From the NCBI GenBank assembly GCA_017621015.1, contig JAGAUC010000021.1, positions 1 through 13,810 of the forward strand: 13,810 bases of DNA, given 5' to 3'. The DNA comes from Clostridia bacterium. Its GTDB lineage: Bacteria; Bacillota; Clostridia; Oscillospirales; CAG-272. The position numbers and the translations under genes are program-made. Of the stretch, positions 1-7,100 are shown piece by piece. Positions within the stretch are counted from its first letter, which is position 1. Each line of letters opens with the position of its first letter. The notes below the pieces were generated by a model. It saw only the letters and a list, made by a program, of their open reading frames with translations, did no database searches and was not told where the DNA came from.

Positions 1-40
1 CCCTTGCAAACAAAACAGACCGACAAACTTCAATTTATGC

Positions 41-70
41 AAAAAGGCTGAGCCATACGGCTCAGCCTTT
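41..70 (-). terminator. Intrinsic terminator of gene A
   Basis: A perfect 9-bp inverted repeat (GGCTGAGCC, loop of 4, GGCTCAGCC), extended by three A-T pairs, lies 13 bases past the TAA of gene A. Read on the minus strand it is followed by five T. There is no second U-tract on the other strand of comparable quality, so it serves gene A. Confidence 0.93.
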
Positions 71-82
71 GCTATTGTTTGA

Positions 83-3000
83 TTATTTGATGTGCTGATC
101 GCTGTCAAGGTAATTGACGATACCCATAAGGTTGTCGCTGATGCTCTTAATGGAGTCGGTGAGGGCCAGGTACTTACCCTTATAGGTGGTAAGCACGGTC
201 TTTTGCGTGCCGTTTGAACCAAGCGTAAAGGTCATGCCGTTCTTGCCTGTCAGCGTTGTGCCGTCTGTGGGGATAGCGGTGAGCGCCGAATCGTCGACCT
301 CGTAGGCATTGACTGCCGTCAGATTTCCGCTGGCGTCGTAGGTGTAGACCGCAACGGTGGTCGAGTAGTTGGCGTTGTAAAGACCCTTATTACAGTTCTG
401 GTTGGAGGCCATTGGCTCACCAAGGTAGGTCTGAGTGAGCTTGGTCTTCCAGTTATCCTCGGTCACGCCGAGATCGGTATTGGCATAGACGTTGCCATTC
501 TTGTCGGCGTAGGTGACGGGGTAGGTGGAATCGCCGTAGGAGACAAAGAGCATACGGAGATCGGTGTACTTGCCGTCGGTGGTAGCCCAGAGACCCTGGT
601 CGTTATCGCGGAATCGGTACCAGGACCAGCCCACGCACGCCTTGGATTCCAGCAGAGACAGCACGAAGTGCTCGTAGTAGGTGGCTCTTTCCTGCTGAGT
701 CATGACCACAAAGCCGGCTCCCGTAGAGTTGGCCATCATCAAGCCGTTGGCGTCAATGGCATCCATGGCCTTGGCGTAGAACTCGGTCACGATGAAGGGC
801 TTACCGGCGTAGCGGTAATAATTGGTCATGACCTCGGGATCGGGGTTGAGACCGTCATACAGGTTGGTGGTAATGACGTCGAGGTAGTAGCCTGCGGCCT
901 TGAGATAGTTGATGTCGTAGCGGCACTCACCGGCAACGCGCGAGCCCATATACATGTGGTTGGTGTCTACCTTCTCAATGGATTCACGGATGGTCTTATA
1001 GTTTCGTGCGTAGATGAAGCCGAGGAACTCGCTGTTGAGTTTCTGCTTTTCGGTGGAATTGTAGTAGTCAAGGATGGTGGGGTTATCGTTGCCCGTTCTT
1101 CTGGCAAACCACTCCCAGGCGGTGTGGTAGGAGAAGGCGTTGTCGGGAACAGTGGGGTCGATGGTCAGGTAGTTCTCAAGAATGGTCTTGGACGAGGGAA
1201 GCTCGTTGTCGGCGGTGTAGCCGAGAACACGCGGATTGGTTGCGTAGCTGCCATTGGTGATAAAGTCGGCGTTCTTTTGGTATGTCGAGGTGACAAAATC
1301 GGGGTCAAATACGTTGATGGTGTTGTTGTGCGGGAACTGTCCCTCGCTGATCTGCGAGCGGCCGAGATCGGCCATATAGGCGCTCACGCCGTTGATCGGA
1401 ACGGTGGTCGAAAGGCCATTTTCTATGCCCAAAATGACATCGGGCTCGCTGGCGAAGGTGGCGTAAACACCCATGTCCATCAGCTCGTTGGTCATGGTCT
1501 TATAGAAATTATCCTCCGACTTATATTTGTCGGCCGAATAATTCTGGAGGTTGGTGTTCTCTCCAAAGGAAAGCGTATTGACGCTGACAGCGAAGAAGGG
1601 ATAGCCGAGCGGATCGATGATGTAGGTCCTGCCGCCGATAAGCTCGGTGTGGAAGAAGCCGGTCGCCTTGCCGGTAAAGCCGGCGTTGGTGATGCCACCG
1701 TAGACATCGTGCTCGGCCTTGGTGCTTGCCTGCTCCGAGGAGAGGAAGCTGTTGGCGGCCGAGGTGCCCAGCGTGCTGAGCGTGCGGGCAAAGCGGTCAG
1801 TCTGCCACTCGCTTGCCTTCAGCTTCCAGTTGGGTTCCCCGGTGTCCGAGTAGGCGCCGATGCTGTCGGTACGTCTCCACAGGAAGCCCTCCTCCCACAT
1901 CACGGGTGTCTTAAAGTCGTCGGTAGCTGTGGTGGCACCGTAGCCGGAGGGGGCAAGGGTGTCGATGTCGTAGGTCAGAAGGTTGCCGCCGGCATCGGTC
2001 GGATAGATCTTATCATGCAGCCCGCCAAACCATTCGTCGACCAACTGCTCGGCGTAGCTCAAAGGCTCGTAGCCGTTATTGTTGGCCTTGAGGTTGGAGA
2101 GGCTTCGTCCGTAGAGTGAGTATTCAAAGCGAATATTGGCGGCCACGTTGTCGCCTCTTTCCTTTGTATCGAGGTAAACGGGTCTCGGATAAGATCCGGT
2201 TGCGCCGTCAGGCTGTGTAACACAGAAGGCTACCGTGATCGAGTTGTCATCGTTGACGGGTTGTTCCTTGATGTATTGCAGGACATCGACCGCAAAGAAG
2301 GTGGCGGTGGCATATTCCTCCGGCGTAATGGAGTCGTTGATCACGTCGCCGCGGGCATCCGCGTTGCTTCCGGAGCCGTAAAACGTGTTGAACGTAAGGG
2401 TATCCTCAGACCAGTCGGTGGGGGCGGCGTATACGCAAAGATTCTTGGTCGGGTCGGTTTCCTTTCCACCGGCAAAACCGCTTGAGTGAATGCGCAGAGA
2501 TGCGTGGGTGACCGAGGAAAGGTTGTTGGCCACCTCGGCGGGAATGGTAAACTTGAAATATGCCGCGCGGTAAGATCCGCCCGTTTCGGTGGATACGTTT
2601 TGTACGATAAGTCGCTCGGAGTTGCCGAAATTGGTGTTGGGAGATGTTCTGTAGATATAAGTATCCTCTGAAACCTTGATCTCGGTATAGGAGGAATCCT
2701 CATTTACGTTTAGAACAGGGTAGCCGTCGGCATTCGTCGCACCGCTGTAGGTGAGGGAGATGGCTTTGCCGTAGATCTTGTTACCGTCTGCGGAGACGGT
2801 ATAGGGGAATACCACAAGCTCGAAGAAGTCCTGGTTGGCATCCAGACCCGTAACGGTGGCGAAGCAGGCGTACTCGTAGCCAAAATGATCCTTGATCGTA
2901 TAAAGATTGTTTCCTGCGCGCACCGAGGAGTAGGCAAGCGTGTCCACACCCGTCATTTCCCTCGTTACGGTCTTTCCGCTCTCGTCCTTGCTGAGAAGCA

Positions 3001-3925
3001 GCACGCGGTAGCCAAAGCTTTCATAATCCAGGCTGTTAATGCCGGAAAGAATGCGGAGATTAAAGGTTCCGTCCTCGGGGACCGTAGTCTGGTACGAAAT
3101 GAAGTCGGCGGAATGCTCCTTGACGGTGCCCAGGTAGTAGGTGTCCTTCGAGGCGGCGATCTCTATGTTCTTGACATGTGCCTTGATGATGTTTTTGCTG
3201 TTGAAGAAGTAAAAGCCGGTCGAGGAATATCTTGTCTGACAGGTCACGGTGGAGATACGCTCGCCGTTGACCCAGAGCTCCATCTTGTTGTAATCCGAGT
3301 AGATGAGCTTAAGATTATACCAAACACCCGTGGCGACCCGATAGCCGAGCGAGGTACTAAGACCTTCAAGGTAAAGGTTTCCAAGTGAATCCATACGGAT
3401 GCCGTTGGTCATGGTTGTGCCCGTGCCGGAAACGCCCTCCCAAGCCATGATGAGCTGAGATTCAAAGTTGGAGGCAGTGGGGTCGGGCGAGGTGGTGCCG
3501 CCGGATGATGCGGTGGGCAGGGATTCAAAATAGAAGTCTGCACTGATGGAGACAGCGTGATTCTCGTGAAGGGTACCCAGCCTCACAATTTCGTCCTCAT
3601 CATTCTCGTTCTTGGTTATGATGGTGTCATTGATTTTGAACATACCGGGAGATACCGAGAAAGTCCTGCCCGTATAGTCACCCAGCGTTCGGATGGGGGT
3701 GATGGTCATCGGGCCTGCCAGCTCCCACGTAAGGTCGCCGACGACTCCTTTTCGCGCGGAGGCCTCGGCGTCGGTGATGCTGCCGGGATCCAGCGTAAGG
3801 ACAGTCTCCATTGTGCCGTAAACCGTGTCGGAGCTCTTGGCACCTGCCATAAGACAAAGTGAGGCAAGCAGCATCAGAGCCACAAGGCACACGGTAAGCG
3901 CACGGAAAATTTGTGAGTGTTTCAT
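83..3925 (-). CDS. Gene A: secreted multidomain GH50-like (clan GH-A) glycoside hydrolase, 1280 aa
   Basis: This is a putative exported polysaccharide-degrading enzyme. The frame is open to 3982, but the ATG at 3925 is chosen because AGAAGGAG lies 5 nt upstream and a signal peptide follows at once (hydrophobic core about 9-26, likely cleavage after AGA at residue 29). Modules in order: LamG-like jelly roll about 40-265; unnamed SYQT-type module about 270-402; DNRLRE/CBM96-like module about 412-600 (SEDTYIY, RAAYFKF, CVTQPDG); helical connector about 615-755 (RFARTLSTLG); TIM-barrel hydrolase about 755-1115; conserved C-terminal region to 1280. The barrel opens with YIIDPLG (D771), has the probable acid/base E908 in GYTADNE, the probable nucleophile E1048 in FIVTEF, and YRFRDND near 1103-1109. 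VFDPDF and DNEL resemble GH50 agarases. Family and substrate are inferred; another GH-A family is possible. It has no recognisable wall anchor. It ends in TAA followed by its own terminator. Confidence 0.93.
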   Translation of the reverse strand: MKHSQIFRALTVCLVALMLLASLCLMAGAKSSDTVYGTMETVLTLDPGSITDAEASARKGVVGDLTWELAGPMTITPIRTLGDYTGRTFSVSPGMFKINDTIITKNENDEDEIVRLGTLHENHAVSISADFYFESLPTASSGGTTSPDPTASNFESQLIMAWEGVSGTGTTMTNGIRMDSLGNLYLEGLSTSLGYRVATGVWYNLKLIYSDYNKMELWVNGERISTVTCQTRYSSTGFYFFNSKNIIKAHVKNIEIAASKDTYYLGTVKEHSADFISYQTTVPEDGTFNLRILSGINSLDYESFGYRVLLLSKDESGKTVTREMTGVDTLAYSSVRAGNNLYTIKDHFGYEYACFATVTGLDANQDFFELVVFPYTVSADGNKIYGKAISLTYSGATNADGYPVLNVNEDSSYTEIKVSEDTYIYRTSPNTNFGNSERLIVQNVSTETGGSYRAAYFKFTIPAEVANNLSSVTHASLRIHSSGFAGGKETDPTKNLCVYAAPTDWSEDTLTFNTFYGSGSNADARGDVINDSITPEEYATATFFAVDVLQYIKEQPVNDDNSITVAFCVTQPDGATGSYPRPVYLDTKERGDNVAANIRFEYSLYGRSLSNLKANNNGYEPLSYAEQLVDEWFGGLHDKIYPTDAGGNLLTYDIDTLAPSGYGATTATDDFKTPVMWEEGFLWRRTDSIGAYSDTGEPNWKLKASEWQTDRFARTLSTLGTSAANSFLSSEQASTKAEHDVYGGITNAGFTGKATGFFHTELIGGRTYIIDPLGYPFFAVSVNTLSFGENTNLQNYSADKYKSEDNFYKTMTNELMDMGVYATFASEPDVILGIENGLSTTVPINGVSAYMADLGRSQISEGQFPHNNTINVFDPDFVTSTYQKNADFITNGSYATNPRVLGYTADNELPSSKTILENYLTIDPTVPDNAFSYHTAWEWFARRTGNDNPTILDYYNSTEKQKLNSEFLGFIYARNYKTIRESIEKVDTNHMYMGSRVAGECRYDINYLKAAGYYLDVITTNLYDGLNPDPEVMTNYYRYAGKPFIVTEFYAKAMDAIDANGLMMANSTGAGFVVMTQQERATYYEHFVLSLLESKACVGWSWYRFRDNDQGLWATTDGKYTDLRMLFVSYGDSTYPVTYADKNGNVYANTDLGVTEDNWKTKLTQTYLGEPMASNQNCNKGLYNANYSTTVAVYTYDASGNLTAVNAYEVDDSALTAIPTDGTTLTGKNGMTFTLGSNGTQKTVLTTYKGKYLALTDSIKSISDNLMGIVNYLDSDQHIK

Positions 3926-3930
3926 GGGTT

Positions 3931-3938
3931 CTCCTTCT
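3931..3938 (-). promoter_or_regulatory. Ribosome binding site deciding the gene A start
   Basis: AGAAGGAG on the minus strand is 5 nt before the ATG at 3925. The upstream ATG at 3982 has no such site, lies at about the predicted transcription start, and would put 19 polar residues before the signal peptide. The start at 3925 is therefore preferred. Confidence 0.9.
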
Positions 3939-3952
3939 GCCCGAAAGCGGGC
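3939..3952 (-). promoter_or_regulatory. Small GC hairpin in the gene A leader next to the ribosome binding site
   Basis: GCCCG, loop CTTT, CGGGC on the minus strand forms a 5-bp all-GC stem that abuts the Shine-Dalgarno sequence. It could tune translation or protect the mRNA end. It is short, and no known regulatory RNA family is recognised. Confidence 0.35.
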
Positions 3953-3984
3953 CTTACATATTTTGGGCGAACGGTTCAACATAT

Positions 3985-4012
3985 ACTATAATTATTATAA
4001 GAATATTGTCAA
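3985..4012 (-). promoter_or_regulatory. Sigma-A type promoter of gene A
   Basis: On the minus strand there is TTGACA (4007-4012), a 16-bp spacer, and TATAGT (3985-3990, 5 of 6 matches to consensus). The predicted start is near 3978, giving a leader of about 53 nt. The spacer is one base shorter than ideal, and the AT-rich stretch offers alternative -10 boxes. Confidence 0.75.
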
Positions 4013-4160
4013 ACAAAACAAATAGTCTTTTCCGTGAAGTTATGGTGTTTTCCGACTCGTTGTGCAATATATCTTACAATTTATTACAAATAAATGTTTA
4101 CAGATAAAATTATTATAACATTTATTGCTTTTTTTGTCAATCGTTTTTGGCGCTTGATAT

Positions 4161-4189
4161 AAAAAATCCGCCCCGGTTCGGGGCGGATT
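4161..4189 (-). terminator. Intrinsic terminator of gene B
   Basis: A 10-bp stem (AATCCGCCCC paired with GGGGCGGATT, loop of 5) begins 5 bases after the gene B stop codon. On the minus strand it runs into a T-rich tract (plus-strand A-run from 4161). It separates transcription of gene B from gene A. Confidence 0.94.
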
Positions 4190-4194
4190 GATGT

Positions 4195-7100
4195 TTAGTT
4201 AGCGTCGAAGTAGTTTACGATGCCGATGAGGTTGTCGCTGATGCTCTTGATCGCCTTGGAGAGAGCCAGATACTGACCCTTATAGGCGGTCAGCTTAGTG
4301 ACGGTGTAGCTGCCGTCGGCATTGGTCTTTTTGCCAAGCGTGAAGGTCTTGGTACCGTCCTTACTCGTCAAAATCGTGCCATCCGCCGCGTCAGCGCTCG
4401 CGGGATCTGCCACCTCATACGATTTGGAGCCGAAATCGTAGGGGTCGGAAGTCGTATTCAACGTGCCGTCGGCGTTGTAGGAGTAGACCGTGACGACCGA
4501 GGCAAAGTTGCTGTTGAAGATACCCTTGTTGACGTTCTGGTTGGAGGCCAGAGCCTCGCCCTTATAGGTCTGAGTGAGCACGGACTTCCAATTCGACTGG
4601 GTGATGCCGAGATCGGAGGAGGCGTAAAGCGTACCGTCCTTATCCATCAGCGTGATGGGATAGGAAACGGTGCTGTAGTACACGTAAAGCATACGAAGGT
4701 CGGTCAGTGTCTTGCCGTCGATCGTTGCGGTGTAGAGGCTTTGGTCGTTGTCGCGGAAGCGGTACCAGGACCAGCCCACGCATGAGCCGCACTCCAGAAG
4801 GTTGAGAACGTAGCTCTCGTAGTAGCTTGCGCGATCCTCTTGCGTGTATACCAGGATGCCGGCGCCGGTGGAGTTGGCCAGCTTATAGCCGTTGGCATCG
4901 ATGGCGTCTAGACCCTTGGCAAAGAACTCGGTAACGATGAAGGGCTTGCCCGAGTAGCGGTAGATGCCCGAGAGCGTGCTTGCGCTCGGATGCAGACCGT
5001 CGTAGAGGTTGAGCGTGATAAGATCGAGATGGTAGCCGGCGGCTCTGAGGTAGCCCTCGTCGGTCTTACAGGTGTCAAACGCGCGCGAGCCGAGGTACAT
5101 GTGGTTCTTATCCACTGCCTCAATGGAGGCCTTGACGGTCTTGTAGTAGTGCGAGTACAGGAAGGAGAGGAATTCGCTGTTGATGGCCGCCTTTTCCTCG
5201 GAAGTGCGGTAAGCGTCCAGCGAGGGATTGAGCGTGTTCATTCTCCGTGCCAGCCACGTCCAGGCGGTGTGGTAGGAGAAGATGTTTTCGTAAACGTCGG
5301 GATCCAACGTCAGGTAACGCTCAAGAAGGGTGTCGCCGGCGGGAAGCTCGTTATCGGCGGAGTAAGCAAACAGCTTTTTCTCGGTCGCGTAGCCGTTCTT
5401 CTCAATGAGCTCCTTGTTGCGGCTGTTTACCAGCTTCGCGAAATCGGGATCAAAGACGTTGAGCGTGTTGTTGTAGGGATATTCGCCCTCGCGCACCTGG
5501 GTGCGTCCGAGCTTGGTCATGTACGAGCCGATGCCCGATACGCCGACCACAACGTTCAGACCGTTGTTGACACCCAAAAGTGCGGTATCGTCGCTGACAA
5601 AAGCGGTGTTGATGCCGGTCTCCTTGAGAGCGGTCGTAACGGCGTCAAAGTAGGCGTTCTCAGTCTCAAAGGCGGACAGAGAATAGTCCTTTTGATTGTC
5701 GGTGTCCCCGAGAACCAGCTGGTTTACCGAAACGGCAAAGTAGGGGTTGCCGAGCGGGTCGATGACATAGGTCCTGCCACCGACGGTCTCGGTGTGGAAG
5801 AAGCCGGTTGCCGTGCCCGTAAAGCCGGCGTTGGAGATACCGCCGTATACGTCGTATTCGGATTTGGTGGTGGCATATGCGGAGTCAAGGAAGTCTTTTG
5901 CCTTGCTTGTGCCCAGCGTGCTGAGCGTACGGGCAAATCGGTCGGTCTTCCATTCGTCGGCAGCCGCGACATAGTTGCCGTTTGCATCGGCCGACGTTGT
6001 CCAGGGGCTTGAGCCTTTCCAGGGTGTTTCTGCCGTGAAGTCACCGGTGGCGGTGGTTGCGCCGTAGCCCTCGGGATTGAAGGAGTCGGCCTCGCCGTGG
6101 TAAATGAGGTTGCCGTTCTCGTCCTTCGGGTATACCTTGTCACGAAGCGTATGGAACCACTCGTCGACCAGCTTTTCGGCGTAGCTCAGGGGCTCATAGC
6201 CTTCATTGGCGGTCTTGGTATTGGAGATGCTGTGCTTATAAAGCGATTTTTCAAAATGAAGGATGGGTGCGTGCTCGCCGCTCTCCTTGGAGGCAAGATA
6301 CACCTCGGTAACGTCACTGTGTCCGTCGGGCTGCGTGACGCAGAAGGACACGTCGATCGAGCCGTCGGCACCCGGTGTTTGCTCTCTTACATAGTCAAGC
6401 ACGTTGAAGCTTAAGTAGGAGCCGGCGAAATAGTCGGCGGCCTTGACGGTGTCGATCACGTCACCGCGCGAGCTCTTGTAGCCGCCCATCAGGTCGCTGA
6501 AATTGAACTTGTAGAAGGTGTTATAGGTGGCCGATTCCTCGTCCCAGCTCTTGGTCACCTTGTATACGTTCATATCGTATTTCTGGCGGCCGGACTGGGT
6601 GAGAATGTTGTTGACGTAGACCTTGAGCGTAATGTCGGTCATGCGGTCAAGCTCGGCAACCACGTTGGCGGGGATGTGGAACTTGAAGTAAGCCGCGCGG
6701 TACCAGTCTGAGCTGTAGCTACCCGAATTTCTGATGATAAAGGTGGCGGCGTCACCGTGGGCTGTGGATTTCTCCGCCTCGGAGATGTAGGTGTCGTCGG
6801 TGGGGGTCAGATCCACCGTCTCGCCCGACTCGGAGAGCACGGGGAAGCCGTCGGCGTTGGTTTGACCCGTATAGGTAAGCGAGGACGGTGTGCCGTAGAT
6901 CTTCTTGCCGTCAAGGGAGACCGTATAGGGGAAGATAACAAGCTCGGTAAAGGCGGAGGTGGCATCGAGATTCTGAATGGTAGCAAGGCAGGTGTATTCA
7001 TAGCCGAAATGCTCCTTGATCGAATACTCGGTCTCGCCGGCACGAACGGCGGAGTAGACCTTATCGTCAAAGCCGGTAAGCTCGGTGATCTCTCCATCCT

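Noticed and set aside
668..2119. Long open frame on the plus strand opposite the gene A hydrolase region (483 codons), with similar ones at 4990-6012, 6757-8499 and 9701-11311
   Set aside because: The translations are glycine/valine-rich without domain signatures, lack ribosome binding sites, and recur opposite homologous parts of the paralogues. They are mirror images of the GC-biased codons of the real genes.
3926..3982. N-terminal extension of gene A by 19 residues
   Set aside because: The ATG at 3925 has a strong ribosome binding site and begins a normal signal peptide; the earlier ATG lies at about the predicted transcription start.
4313..4350. 38-bp perfect repeat with 9417-9454 as a mobile-element or site-specific recombination site
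   Set aside because: It lies in frame in the same conserved protein segment of two paralogues and has no flanking inverted repeats or recombinase gene. Shared ancestry or gene conversion explains it.
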